Below, in pieces: positions 1 through 12,754 of a DNA stretch of 64,000 bases (positions are counted from its first letter, which is position 1; each line of letters starts with the position of its first letter). Under the pieces are notes generated by a model. It was not told the DNA's origin. It did no database searches and worked only from the letters and a program-made list of their open reading frames with translations. The stretch comes from Edaphochlamys debaryana (taxonomy: Eukaryota; Chlorophyta; Chlorophyceae; Chlamydomonadales). The stretch is taken from positions 62,001-126,000 of the forward strand of contig JAEHOE010000199.1 of the NCBI GenBank assembly GCA_016858145.1. Reading direction: 5' to 3'. The translations under genes were made by a program, and so were the position numbers.

Positions 1-2016
1 GGCAACGCGGCGGGTGGCCCTCGGGAAGCGGGGGGGTAAACCCCGGGTACACCGCGTACGTATACAGTAGCCGGATCACTCTCGGCTGGGTTGAGCAATC
101 ACCTGAAAGGAGGCAGAGCAGTACATGTGGTCGACACCATCGCCTTGGAGACATGGTTCACCAGCGGGGGGGGAGGAAGTGCCCCTGCGTGGTGAGGGCG
201 GAGGGAACCTGAGGGCACGGCCACGCGGCGGGCAACACACAGGCGCCGTCGACCGAGACTTGCGCCCCTTCCTGTGCGCCCCTTCACGAGATGGTCCATG
301 GACGCAGAAACGCCTGGACCCGGTGCGCAGCTCATATCATCATGCGCTCCAGTCCATCGGCGGGACAAAGCTGCCCGAGCTTGAGGGCATGGACCTTAAC
401 GTTTAAGGTATCATCTTCGGTGCGATTATGCTCTATCCTGGCTGAGATGCCGCGCCGCGTTCGCTCGCCGCATGTATTTATGTAGCACATCGCGACCTTT
501 CTTCGCCCACGCTCCCACCGTGTCAGTTGTGCCGAACTCGCTGTTGAAGAGTAAACTATGTCTGTGCCTGCTATTTAGGCTCGACAAACACGCCGGAGGA
601 GGCCTGGCGGCAGTGTTGGTTGACGTTTCGCCCCTACTAAACCGCTTATTTGCTCAATCCTTCACGACGAAGACCTGGCCATACGCATGCCCTCAAGTAT
701 ACACTTCGTAGCAACCGATTTGGGTGTTCGCGGCATGATAACCGGCATTGGATACGGAACACCTTTCGTTCACGGAAATGTCGTCCAATAATGCTCAACT
801 GGCGCAGGCTCCGCCCAACGAGCCCGTTGCCACTGAGCTTACCATTTTACAAAAGAGAGCTCCAAGCTCCAGCAGCGGTGGACGTGGGCATCCCAGCGAC
901 CCCCCCGAGACAGACGCGCTCAGACGTGCACAGTGAACGACCCAGGACTCTAGGCCGAGCGGTATCGCCTCCTGCCACCTGACGATGCCACCATACTCGA
1001 TTGGATAGCGCTGTTGCACAGTATGCACCACGCATGCCGGGGCACGCAGGGATCCTGTGATGGGCGCGGTCAAAGCTCACACTCGGCCCCGCGTCACTCG
1101 CATCAGTCACACCCGTTTCTTCCTCACACATACACCCCCAGCTCCAGACAAGAGACAAGGTGACCGTCCTCCGCCCTGTGAGACCAGAGCCTTGATCTGG
1201 CGCACTCAGCAGCATTGATTTGGGGGCAAACACGGTGCCTTCGCACCCCCGCCCAAACCCGCAAAGCACTCACCAGGCACCCGCCGCTCCCTCCACCGCA
1301 GCTGTTAGCCAGCCAATCAGCCCGGGTCCAACGGCAGCGCTCCAGTACAGCCGGCCGGCAGCTTCAGTAGGAGGACTACGTGGTTGTACTTGGCACGGAG
1401 CCACAACCCGGTCACGTCTCGGCGATGGCCAAGCAATTCTGCACCACCCCTGACGCCTCCTTCCCGCCGTTCGGTCCTGCCCTAGGCCCTGCCGCCACAA
1501 AGCGCTTTGAAAGGACTACAATTGGTCATACGCTAGGTTCGCTAGGCTGCTGTATGATATGGCACGCCACGAAGCGTATTGCGCACGACACCCACGCAGC
1601 AATCAACATGCACAGGCATAAGCAGTTCACAGCACAGCTCCTGCGCACCAGCCACCATGGGAGTGACACCGCCCCGCACACAGTCTGCATGCACATGTCC
1701 AGGGTCGAGCGTAGGCCATGAGGCCGCCCCGCTTGGCGGCCGCACTGCATAGCCCGCTCAAATCCTATCCCTAGTCCCCTTGTCCCAAGGAGTCACTTGG
1801 CCCAAGCTCATGCACGAGCGTCCAGAGCTGCGACCCTGCTGATGTGCAGCGCAAGGTTCCTGTCACTCACAAACAAACATGCTCACCGCGGGCATCCCGC
1901 GCGCTTTTTCCTCAAGTTCGCAAGTCACGCGCCCCAGTGCCAAACCCAGCCCTTGCCCCTCTGCTGCGGTTTGGGCGGGGCGGCCATACCCGCCATGCCC
2001 TGCGCAGCGTGTCTCA
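1..2016. other. Left-edge region without a recognised gene
   Basis: I see no conserved protein block, no chain of phase-compatible exons and no RNA gene here. Open frames are short and overlap on both strands, as expected from GC-rich non-coding DNA. The right part probably holds the 3' UTR of the NSE4 gene, which ends at 2017 on the minus strand. Confidence 0.5.
847..851 (-). terminator. Possible TGTAA poly(A) signal of NSE4
   Basis: The minus strand reads TGTAA here, the poly(A) signal used by green algae. It lies about 1.17 kb past the NSE4 stop and is the first such motif I found downstream. A five-base motif is weak evidence on its own. Confidence 0.25.
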
Positions 2017-4448
2017 TTACCGGCGGGCCTTCTTGGCTGCCTGCGCCGCGCCCTGCGCCTGCCCCGCCCCCTGCCCGTCGTCCTCGCTGCGGTGCGGCAT
2101 GAGGCAGGCGCTGGCGGGGCAGCACCCCCTGAACCCCTCCCAGTCGCGCATGTGGATCTGCGGGGGTTGGGGTTGGTGGCGCAGGGGTTGGTGGCGAGGG
2201 GAGAGGCCAGGGAGGCATGGGACCAAGAGGTGGGTCCGTCCAGCAGGACAGAGATGACCAGGCATGAGGCGAGGCTGGGCCCGGGCCTCCCTAGCAGACC
2301 GACCCCACCAAAAGTCAACCATACCCCAAACTACGTGCCAAAAACAAAGATCGCTCGTCGCTAGCTCCACCGAGCAGGCCCCGGCCCGCCTCCACCTGTC
2401 CTCACCGTGATGGCGAACTGGCTCTGCTCCTCGCTCAGCTGCCCGCCCGGCCCGTCCACCAGCGCGCGCACCACCAGGCCCAGGGTCGCGTGCTGCTCGA
2501 TGCGCACCCGGTTGTCCCGCGCCAGGAAGGACAGCGTGAACTGGTTCTCCACGGTCTGGGCGAAGGAGCGGTGGTTCATGACGAGCTCGCCGTAGGGGGC
2601 CTGGGTGGTGGGCGGAGTGAGGGGAAGGTAAGATAGGAAGCGTTGAGAGGGCCGGGTCGGGGCGTGTGCGATGTGGGTCGGCCGAGTCGGGTGGGCAGTC
2701 AAAGGAGGAGGGCATTCGGGTCGTCCTGAACGGCAGCTTCCTTCGCGGGTCGGAGAGCGCGTACACCCCCGCCTTCTCTCCCGCAGGGCGGCGCTGGGGC
2801 CCCCCTCTGTAGCCGGCCTCGGTAGCCGGCCCCCGCCCCACCGTGCAGTTGGGCTGCGCCCTGAGTATGTTCCACATGACCTCCATGTTGCGGTCCGTGT
2901 CCTTCTTGTCCACGTCCGCAGCGATCTCCGCCACTACGTCCGGCCGCTGCATCTCACCCAGGGGCTGGGGGGGAGGAGCACAGGGGTGGGGTGGGGGCAC
3001 GGTCATTGTGAGGCCGAGACAGCGGAAGCAAGGGCAAGGCTTAGGAATTAGAGCGCGGGTGCAGAAGGTAGGATTGGCACCTGAACTGCGAGATGCGTGT
3101 GCAGCGTGTGCGTTGTCCCGTTCGTACCTTCCGGGGCGCCCGCTTGGCGGCCACCTTGCGCTCCTTGGGCTTGACGTCCAGCGGCCCGTGGATGCACGAG
3201 ATGCCTGCGGGGGGAAGCAGCGGGCAGCCAGTAGGTCGGCGCGCGACGTGGAGCTGCCTCACTCTGTGTTTGTTATGCGCAAACGGCAGGGAGGAGCGCC
3301 TTGCCCTCATGCGTAGGCGCCCCCTGAGGCCGTTGCTGCACGACCTCATGTCCGCCCATGCATCTGCACCTGCCCCTGCTGTGACTCAGGCACAGGCTCC
3401 CACCGGCAACAAGCACGGGACCCCAGGTGGACCCCTTACGCACGCACCCGTCGCCCTCCGGAACAGGGGCGCCACCGTGTTGCCGAACTCGCGCCAGTTG
3501 AAGGCGCTGGGCTGGTGCTCTCCGTCGTACTGGGGGTTGCTGGTGTGCACGAAGGCGGCGCGCAGGGCCGTGATTAGGTCCATGGGCCCGCGGTCCTGGG
3601 CGGAGGGGGGAGGGGAAAGACGGGTGTTGAGCCCGTGAGGAGGTGGACGATGAGGCAGGGGCCTGGTGGGAGGATATGTGGGGGCTCATGGGTAGGGCGA
3701 TTTCAGAGCGCCGTACCTTGTTCAGCCCGAGCTTGCCGGCCTTCTCCGCGGCACAGCCGGTGAGGTTGCGCAGGAGCTCAGCCTGGACGGACACCTCCTT
3801 GGCCTTCTGGCAGCCCAGCTCCGCGCCTGGTGGTAGCGGTGAAGCAGTACACAGTGTGAGTATGATTGACCAAGGGCGCTCTAGTCTTGGGAAGGATTGT
3901 AGCTGAGCCCCTTGCGAACTCGAGGAGGACGTCCCAAGTCGACCTCACGTGCCCCCCCAACCCCCGGCCGCCCCATACCCACCCCTCGCCACGGCCTGCT
4001 CTGCCGTCGTGACCGCATCCTCCAGGCTGTTGTTGTTGATGTCCGCGAGGTCCTCCTTCTTGCCTGCAGGAACCGGCCGTCCGTCGTCGCTCAGCCCGTC
4101 CCGACTGGGCATGGATGGACACTTGTTGCCCTAGCCCCAACTCACGAATGACATCTTCCTTAAGCGACTTTAGGGCGTTCAGGTGCTTCCTTCGCTCCTG
4201 GTCCTGCACAGCAAAGCGGAAGACGCTGAGAGCCAGCGGACAGAGGCAAACCGCATTCTCGACGCAAAACTCACCGCCATGCGAGGTGCTGTATTTGATG
4301 CGTCCCCAAATGGCACACGTCGCTTGAGCAGCTGAGAGGGCTGCGGGAACGAATTCATGTATCAGGAGGGCGTTGACCAAATTCCTGTCGCATTGCTGCT
4401 CAGCCTCACCGCAGCACGAGGGTCAACGTTCTCAGCGTCCCTGGCCAT
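2017..4448 (-). CDS. NSE4: NSE4-like kleisin subunit of the SMC5/6 complex
   Basis: Nse4 bridges the SMC5 and SMC6 heads and binds Nse1/Nse3 in the nuclear complex for recombinational repair and chromosome segregation. Ten exons in reading order: 4448-4410, 4331-4275, 4203-4146, 4063-3983, 3826-3717, 3595-3448, 3204-3128, 2964-2842, 2600-2406, 2157-2017. They encode 342 residues, close to the usual family size. Family marks are the block SAFNWREFGNTVAPLFRRA, the segment TDRNMEVMWNILRAQP, the C-terminal hallmark NHRSFAQTVENQFTLSFLA and the ending DWEGF...LMPHR. The start is the ATG at 4448: exon 1 gives only 13 residues but ends in phase with a 19-residue exon 2. All junctions are GT-AG. The N-terminal 32 residues are the least certain part. 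Gene identity comes from family knowledge; exon edges are my reading. Confidence 0.87.
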
Positions 4449-5633
4449 AGCTGCTGCTCCGTCGTCGACGGTGCGGGTCCGCCGGAAGACTTCAGCGACC
4501 AGCGATGTCACTCGCGTCACAAGCCTAAGGCTGAAGCTGGTAGGTGAAGCTAGTGAGTACAAGGCATATCTTACTTTGGTGGTCGGGAGAAGCGCAGCAG
4601 CGAAATGGCCTTTCTGATTTGAAAGCACCGCGTGCGACAGCTTGCGATGCACGTGCTGTGCAATCGGCGATGCATGCGGCATGGCAGCGGCTTGCCCTTC
4701 TGCCCTGCTCTCTCTCCACGTCCAGCGGCCGTCATCAACACCGGCCTCCGCCCAGTCCACGCCCTCCCGGCCTGGTCTAGCCTCCCCCTCCGACCCTCTC
4801 CTATCCTCTCCGACCCTCTCCACCCAAGCTAGTCCCCTCAAGTGCCCTGCCTTGGTCTACATTACCCGCCCCGCCGGAGCAAGGCCTTGCCAGAGGGAAT
4901 CTGTGAAGCGTTACAGGACAAGCCTATCACACGACGGGCTACGAGACCTCACGGGATTCGCAACGAGGCCCACACATTGCCAACGGGTGCTCCCATCCGG
5001 CGATATGCACTCCCATCCCTAATCCCGACACCATCTTCCGTAGCGATACATTCACTCGACTTCCTGACCCCTACGCCGTCTTCTGTGGCAATACTATCGC
5101 AACGGCATTCTCGCACAAGCCAACCACCACTCCAGAGGTTCTGTTTCATGTCTCAAGCCGGGTCGCCAACGCCCAGGGGGGCACGCGCAAAAGGATTCGG
5201 TTTCACGATGCAAGCAACGCCCTCCGCCGTCAAAACAGGGATCTTCTCAGTCCTTTCGCCTCGCCTCTCGGCACACCCTAGCGGACCACGGATGCTCTAA
5301 TATCTCTACTCCACGCACAACCAACTGCAAAAACGGGCACCGCTCAGCTCTCTCCTCTCGACTACCAACGCCCCTTGCACGAGTCACAACGACAGCCAAC
5401 GAGCCGTTCCTGAAGAACGTGCACCCTGCCGTGGACATCACACCTTGCACAGAGTACCGTTCACATCACCACCACAATCCCCAATAGCCATTGGGCTTGC
5501 CGGCCAGAAAGCTCGGCGCCAGCACCTTCACGCCTACGACTCGCCACAGCCAGTGAACCCTCAGCCAACAACGCAGGGTCCCAGCATGTTGTCTTCAGTC
5601 CAGCCTCTCCTGTCCGCACCTTGGCTCGCCGCC
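4449..5633. other. Intergenic: NSE4 upstream region and ABC1K 3' UTR
   Basis: This stretch lies between the start of NSE4 and the stop of the next minus-strand gene. I see no coding block. A TGTAA motif at 4911-4915 may end the ABC1K transcript, which would leave about 450 bp as the NSE4 promoter and 5' UTR. A short dispersed duplication at about 5025-5090 repeats the phrase CCATCTTCCGTAGCGATA in altered form. Confidence 0.5.
4911..4915 (-). terminator. Possible TGTAA poly(A) signal of the ABC1 kinase gene
   Basis: The minus strand reads CCTGTAACGC about 720 bases past the ABC1K stop codon, a plausible distance for algal 3' UTRs. The stop itself (GTGTAA) also contains the motif, but too early to act as a signal. 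Confidence 0.35.
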
Positions 5634-8600
5634 TTACACCATCACCTCGCGTACGGCACGCGCCGTAACGCGCGACGCGAGCCGCTGGACGAGCTGCGGT
5701 ACGATCTCCGTAGCTACGGCCGGCATGACGGGCAGGAGCTCGCCCGCCACCGCGGCGCCCTCACTGAAGGAGCGGGACACGGCGGCGCGGTCGCTGAAAT
5801 CCGGCATCCAGGATCCGGATCCGAGATCCCCGGATCCGCGGGTGAGGAAGTTGAAGATCTTGGTCACGTTGGCGACCACGGTTCTAAGAGGGGACGAGGA
5901 AGAAGGACGGAAGATGTAGGGCTTGCAATGTCGCGGCATCACCGCACCCCCCCGGCAGGGGCCGGTTGCCGCCAGGCCGATACCCGTTCTGCCCTCCCAC
6001 ACGCCGCCACAAAACCCGTCGAGTCAAGAAAGGCCCCCGCCCCCACCACCTGGCCCCCGCCCTCCCTCCCTAGGCCCTAGAGGCAGGCAGGGCCGAGCCA
6101 ACCCGCCCGCTACTCCCCCCGCTCCCGACCCCTCACCGGTCCTCTTCCGTCAGCTGCGGCGCCAGCGGGATGAAGGAGCGGCTGGCCCCGGGGAAGAGCA
6201 CGGGCACCCGCACGCCCTGCAGGCCCAGGGTCTGGGGGAGAGGGGGGCAGGAAACGGGGAGGAGGGAAGGCCGAGAGTTAGGAAGATGGATTACACAAAG
6301 CTGCCACAGGTGCGCGCGCTGAGGAGGGCCCCCCCGACCCCCTCCCATTTCCCGTCTCCTTGTGCCCCGTTCTGGAGAGCTATTCCCCCATCCCCGCCAC
6401 CGGCCCCGCACCCACCGCCACCACTGCCAGCGCCTGCTCGCGGGAGAGCGCGTCAATGCTCTTGACCAGCTCTGAGGGGGAGGAGAGACAGACAGGGGCG
6501 CAGCGCAGTGAAGCACGGCGAGAGACGTGGGGCAGACGTGGGGCAGACGTGGGGCCCGGAACCCCGTGGGGCTACCACTTCATGCTCCTGCCTTCCCCCC
6601 TTCCGAAAACCACCACTCCTCCTCCCCCTGCCTTGCCTCCTCCCCCCTCCCGCCCCCCCCCCTCGCCCCTCCCCCCTCCCGCTCGACCCTCCCCCCCCAC
6701 CGTCCATCATGAAGTCGCGGAAAAAGGCGCCCTCGGGTGAGAAGATGAAGCGCAGCGCGGCGCGCGTGTTGGAGGCGGAGCCGTAGGCGCCTGCGGGGGA
6801 GGGGGCGCGGGGCGGGACGGGGGGGGGAAGCAGGTTTGTACAGTACCGCCCCTCAGGAACCTCAAAATAACTCTCCGCCCCCTGTCCTCTGTCCCCGCTC
6901 CACCACGGCGTGTCCCTCACGCAGACCTCTTTCCCCTCCCTGATGACCCACCCGTGGTGGTGGCCGACAGGCCCCCGATGGACAGCCCCGGCGCCGCCGC
7001 CTGCTGCTGCACGGAGGCCGCCACGGCGGCGGCCAGCGGCGGCGGCAGCAGCGCCGCCAGCGGGCCCAGCACCGAGGGGTCGCCCAGCAGGGCGGGCACG
7101 GGCGCGGGGAAGGGGAAGGACTGGCCGCCGCTGCCGGGGAAGGCCACTGCGGAGAGGGGGGGGGGAGAGCAAGAGGGCAGGACAAGGGAGGTGAGACGGG
7201 TGGGCATGGTGAGGGACGCCGGGGGCAAGCCGGCTGGATGACCGAAGGGCGACGCACTGCGCCAGCAACACCCCCCGTCTGCAGGGCCGGGCTGTCCCAA
7301 CGCCTGCGCACATCTGCGCCCTTGATCTCATCCCTGGGTCCCCGGACCCACCCGGCGGGAAGGGGAAGGGTGGCGGCGGGAAGGGGAACGGCCAGCCGTT
7401 CGGCCCCACGCCCGAGCCGCTCGTGCCGGCCGTGCCCGACTGGCGCGCGAGCGCCGTCGAGCCGCCGGTTGACGACTGGCGGTTGGAGGCCAGGACGGCG
7501 ATCTGCTCGTCCAGCTCGACCGAGTCCAGGCTGGATACGGACAGATCCAGGGATCCCATGGCCGAGTGGGATCGGTCCACGAAGCTCTCCAGCGCCCCCA
7601 GCAGATCGATCAGGCGGTCGGCGTCGAACACGCCGGACCTGTCGGTTGGCGGTTGGGGCAGTTACGCAATGCCATTGGTGGTTGGTCACTGACGAGTATG
7701 CGTGAAGGTTGCGGGTTGCACGTGGAGCGCCAAGGGCAAACGAAACCTCCCGTACGACGCAGCGCACCTGCCGTACACCATGTACCGCAGCGCCTCCCGC
7801 AGGCGGGGCTTGTCGTCCGTGAGGAGGCGCTTGGCGATGTAGGGGTAGGCCTCGTCAACAAGGGCGAAGTCTGGGGGTTGGGCGGGAGCCAGGTGGGATG
7901 GGCATTTAGCGTGTTGAACATCAAGCAGAGAGAGGGGCAGGATACACACCCGTCTTGCCGTGGCTGCTGCTGTATAAAGGCGAACGGGCTGCTGATGGGC
8001 GGCCTTGGGCGCGCCCCGGAAGGCGATTGCCCAAGCTCACGCAACGGCCGTGTCGTCTGCAGGCAATGACCCTAGCTGATGTGCTGCATGTCCTTCATGG
8101 TCACCCCCGGGGTCTCCCCTCGGGGTCCCCCCCATCAAGCCTGGCCCTGCGCGCACCTGGGTTGCCCACCAGGGCAATGCCCTCGAGCACACCTGGGGGG
8201 GTGGAGAGGAGGAGGGAGCCGAGGGAGACGGGTCCGTTGAGAGAGGGGACCCCAACACTAGCCAAGTGGGTTCCCTCCCCAGGAGCACCCCTCGCCGTCG
8301 TTGGGCCCTTCCGGTCCAGTTCCCCTCCGCCCTCACCGATGGCGCGGATGATCAGGGCGAAGTACGGCGGGATCCGGAACGGGTAGTCGAAGGTGATCTG
8401 GGCCAGATCCGCCGCCAGCTCCTGAGGGGGGTTTGGAGCGGGGAGGGAGGGTGTCGTCAGAGGGAGTCACGGCAGGGCCCCAGGACATTCAATGTGCGGG
8501 CACCCCTTGCCTCGCCCCCCCCCTTCCCGTGCTGACCTGGAAGTTGATGTTCTTGGCGCCGCCACCCTCCAGCGCCTGGTCAAACACCTGACAGGGGGGA

Positions 8601-11600
8601 GTGGGGAGGCAGCAGGGGAGGAGGGGCACGCTCGGCTAGTGTCCAGCACGGGGAGGCTCAGCGGGGTCAGCCTTGTGTCCTTCAGCCAGCTCAACAAAAC
8701 CAAGTCTGCCTCCAGTAAATCCCTAAGATCCCCCCTTCCCCCCCGCCCCCCCACCTTGGCCAGCACGGGCAGGATGGGGCGCAGGTCGGTGCCCTCGGGA
8801 ATGAAGTCCAGCGTCACAAAGTCCTGACAGGGGGGGAAGGGGGAGGAGAGGGGGGAAGGGAAGATGATGTGGTTTGAACTCAATGAGTGCGTAGTATTAC
8901 ATGGTTGCTGGTGGTGCGGGACCCATGTGCACGGCGTTGTGCTGTGCTCCCTCCGGCCTTGTTACAGCGCTGGGGCGGCGCATACCCAGGCTACTGAGGG
9001 CCGGCTTCATGCTCCCACCCGCCGCCCCCGCCCGTACCTTGACGATGGCCTCGTAGTCACGGTGGATGAGGTGCGAGATGGCCTCAATCATGCCGTACTT
9101 GATGTCATCGTCCACCTGATAGGGGCCGGGGGAGGGGAGGGGATAGGGGCAAGTTGTTGGCAGGTGCCGTGAGCAACTTGCACCCGCGTCTCCCAGCTCC
9201 AAGCTTCCACCCTTCGTCAAAAGCCTCCCTCGACCCAAACCCTTTCCTCCCCCCCCCACCTCCGTCATGAGGCCGAAGTCCAGGATGGCCAGGCGGCCGT
9301 CGGGGGTGCGGATGAGGTTGCCCTGGGGGTGGAGGTGGGGGGTGGGGAGAGGAATGATGGAAGGGGCTGAGCGTGCGAGGTTGGGCGCGGTTGGGAGGAG
9401 GCAGACCCGCTAGTGTCGCGGGGTTGAGTACCACTCCTCTGCCAGCTGGTTTGCGACATGCTGCGAATTGTCATTCCCCTGTCCCTATTCCCCCGCCCCC
9501 CGCCCGCTTCCCCACCGGGTGCGGGTCTGCGTGGAAGAAGCCCGTCTCCAGCAGCTGCTTGAGGTAGCAGATGACGCCCACTGGGGTGGGGAGGGGGGTG
9601 GGTGGAAGGGGTATGGGGTATGGAGAGTGAGCGTTTAGGCTCGGGGAGGAGTGTTTTGAGGTGTGGTGCCCGTTCGAGGGGTCGTTTTGGCAGCCCTGCC
9701 CTATTACCCCATCGCTGCTCCCCCCCTCCCCCCCCTTCCCTCAGCTCAACCCACCGTTGACCAGGGTGCCCACGTCAGAGGCCTTGGACTGGCTCAGCTT
9801 CTCGCCGTCCAGCCACTGGGGGGGGGGAGGAAGGGAGAGGGGGGGCGGGGAGGTGTGGTAAGCGGCTTTGCGCGTTGCCTTGTCTTGCTAGGAGGAGCTC
9901 CGGGAGCAGGCTTGCCCCTGACGTCCTCAGGAAACATTCAGGTAACGGGTGGCCAGGACCAGAACTAGGAGAGGAATCGAACCCCCTCGCGCGCAACACG
10001 CTCAGCCGCACCTCGGTGGTGAGCACGCGGCGGGAGGTGTACTCGAAGTAGGTGCGGGGCACCACCACCTGCGGTCGACAAAGGGGAGCGGGGTGGTAGG
10101 GGCGGCAAGGGTGGGTCAGCGCATGGCGGTACCTACACCCCACGACCGGTCACCCCTCACTGCATATCCCAGTGATCACGCCCCCACCTCCCGCAGCCCC
10201 TCCAGCGTTCGCGCCCTTGCTGCAAACACAGCGACAGCTTCCCTCCCAACCGCCCCCCTTCCCCTCCCCCCTTCCCCTCCAAACCCCTCCCCGCACCTGC
10301 GGCAGGTCTTCCCGCATCTGCGCCCCTCCCCTCTTCCCAGGCCTTCCCGTCCCGCTCGCCACCCCTTCCCCCAAACACTCCTCCCCCCCCACCCCCACGC
10401 CCCCCACACACATCAGCCCCCCCCCCCACACACACACACAGCCCCCCCCCCCCACATCAGCCCCCTGCCCCCCCCCACCTGCGGCAGGTCCTCCCGCATC
10501 TGCGCCGCGAAGCGCTCCGAGTTCTGTCCCTCGTGCACGTAGTCCAGCTCCTCGAAGAAGCGGGCGGCCCACTCGTCCAGCAGGGCAACCACGTCGGTGG
10601 TGATCTGGGGGGTTGCGTAGAGGATTGACTGAGTTGGAGGTACGAGGAGGTACGCTTTGGGGTGCAAGTCCAGCACTTGATCCCATCATGTGAAAGCCAA
10701 GAACGGGCACAGGCCAGGGGATGCGGCCGAGAAAGGCAGTGGCAGGCGCCGGCGCGGAAGGCGGGGCGGCGTGTACCAGGGGGACTGGGGAGAGTAAGCC
10801 GGTCCATGGCAGAGTAAGCCACTGGCAGGCGTGTCAGACAGCCACATGCACCCAGGCGTGCGCACAGAGGGCGTGCGCGGTGGACTCGCCTGCGGGAAGC
10901 GGCGCAGGAAGACGCCCAGGCGGCGGATGATGTAGAGGTCGATGGTGACGGTCTCCAGCACGTAGGGCCGCTGCACCTTGACAGCCACCACCTCGCCCGT
11001 CTTGAGGCGGCCCTTGTACACCTGGGGGGCGGCAGGAGAAGGGGCGGAAGGAGGGGTCAGGAGGGCAGCCGTCAGCTGAATGCCCCTGCCCTGAGCCTTC
11101 ACATACCGCCAGGACGGCAGAACGCACTTCTAGTTGCCACTGACACACCGGTGCTGCCCCAATCGAACGTTCCTTGTCCCACTTCACACAGCTGACGTTT
11201 CCCCATGACCTGCCGTACAGCCCTGCACTTCACGCAAAACGCACCTGGCCCAGCGAGGCCGCGGCGATGGGCTCGGGGGTGAGCTCCGCGAAGATCTCGT
11301 ACGAGGGGGCGCCCAGCTCGTCCTGAACCACCTGGAGGAGCAGGAAGGGGAGAGGGGGGAGGATGGGAGGCGAGGGGGGAATGGCCTGGTTGACAAAGCT
11401 GCCCTCGTAACGCTGCTGCCTCTGTCCCCGCGCACTGCCCTTGCTCCCCTACGAACCCTCTCCCTTTTCCCTCCTGCACCCCCACCCCCCCACCCTTACA
11501 CCCACCTGCATGGCCAGGCCGCTGTCGAAGGAGGGCACCTTGTCGCACAGCTTCTGCAGCTCGTTCATGGCGGCGGGGGAGAGCAGGTCGGGGCGGATGG

Positions 11601-12754
11601 ACAGAGCCTGGGGGGCGGGGGGCGGGGAGGGCTCAGAGCGAGGCGGCGGGTGCAGGGCAAGGCCACGAAGGACGTACGGCATACGGCAACGCGGGAGTCA
11701 CACGGGGGCCAGCTGCCCGCTGCCCATCCCGCCTGCCCCCAGGGCTGCTCCCACGCACGGTCCCGCACGCACCTGGCCCAGCTTGATGTACGCGGGCCCC
11801 AGGCTGGTCACGATGTTCCGCAGCTCGATGGCGCGGGCCACCTCGTTCTCCCGCAGCTGCCCGCGCGCAGCGTCCCAGGCCAGACCCGTCAGGAACTTGC
11901 CCGAGATGCCTGGGAGAGGGAGGGGTAGCGTGGGGAGGGGGGCAAGGGGTGGGGGGAAGGCAGAGGGAGTTGAGCGTCAGACGCGACAGGGGAGGAAGGA
12001 CTGCAGGTAGGGATGGGATTGGACAGCAGGCGCCCTTTCGGCGGCCGCACTACTTTCTCTGAGGCCTCCTCCGCTTTGAGCCCAATCCCGCCAGGCTTTC
12101 TACATCACCACCACCCTCCGCGGCCCCCTCACCCAGTAGCTGGCAGATGCGGGTGATCACGGACACGGGGCGGCGGCCCCAGTAGGCCGAGATCTCGTCC
12201 ACGTCGTACGTGAGGGGGAGCTGCGTTTGAAAGGGAGAATTGAAATGAGCAATGGACATGGTGACCGCCTTACCCGCAGGCTTCGTGCCCTGCCTCTAGC
12301 CACACGTCCTTCACAGTCGCTCTCACCCCCTGCACGTGCCTCCCTCTCTCCCTCCTCCCCAGGGCACAGCAGCACGCACCTGGTGGTCCGAGTCCGAGTC
12401 GGTTTCAATCAGCTCCATCACCACGTTCTTAGACGCAAAGTCATCGTCGTTGAGGTTGGAGCCGCGGAAACCCGCCATGAGCACGCGCAGCTGCTCATTC
12501 TCCTCCATCGTCTTGCGCACGTCCTTCATACGCGACGACATGGCCGCGACAGATGTGGTCCCCGACGGCGACGCCGGCATGGAGCCGGCGCCGGAGCCGG
12601 AGGAAGGCGGCCGCAGGGAGGTCGTGCCGGGACGCGACCGCGCCGATGTCGATGCCGCGTTCACGAGCACGGCCGCGCGACGGCCCGAGCTCGACGCAGC
12701 CGCACCATTTTGGCGTGAGGCCGTCCGCATGGACTGGGGTTGCTGGAGCTGCAT
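5634..12754 (-). CDS. Chloroplast ABC1 atypical kinase (ABC1K family, aarF/ADCK-like)
   Basis: Members of this family in plastids sit on plastoglobules or envelopes and tune prenyl-lipid and photosynthetic metabolism. Twenty-three exons: 12754-12380, 12220-12133, 11909-11773, 11607-11506, 11331-11245, 11021-10890, 10604-10479, 10068-10012, 9815-9755, 9580-9516, 9322-9260, 9115-9038, 8823-8755, 8587-8537, 8421-8337, 8192-8157, 7870-7768, 7638-7352, 7146-6952, 6790-6701, 6471-6416, 6231-6137, 5883-5634; 895 residues. Visible motifs: KLGQ (197-200), Ala-rich AAASLGQ ending at 263, VAVK lysine 278, EELDYVHEGQ, HADPHPGN with Asp407, and DFG at 425-427. The first ~75 residues are Ser/Ala/Arg-rich, fitting a transit peptide. 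The closest plant type is probably ABC1K1/PGR6, but the subgroup is uncertain. The intron after exon 6 uses a GC donor. The C-terminal ~290 residues carry a Gly/Pro/Ala-rich insert (about 620-720). Confidence 0.95.
10294..10324 (-). repeat. Intronic copy of the end of ABC1K exon 7
   Basis: These 31 bases match 10476-10506 with one mismatch. The second place is the donor-side end of exon 7 plus its splice site. The copy lies inside the following intron and on the minus strand still reads the peptide AQMREDLPQ followed by GTGCGG, so it carries a duplicate 5' splice site. C-rich and CA-rich low-complexity DNA fills the space between the two. Confidence 0.9.
10605..10889 (-). other. GC-AG intron in the ABC1K gene
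   Basis: Exon 6 ends in CGCTTCCCGCAG and the intron begins GCGAGT; the acceptor is CAG before ATCACC. The phase-0 join yields RRFPQITTDVVALLDEWA, which fits the conserved ABC1 core. No GT donor nearby would keep both frame and conservation. Confidence 0.85.

Noticed and set aside
9966..9990. GGTTCGATTCC on the minus strand, like the T-arm of a tRNA
   Set aside because: The 5' half of such a tRNA would fall inside conserved ABC1K exon 8, the acceptor arms do not pair and no anticodon arm can be placed.
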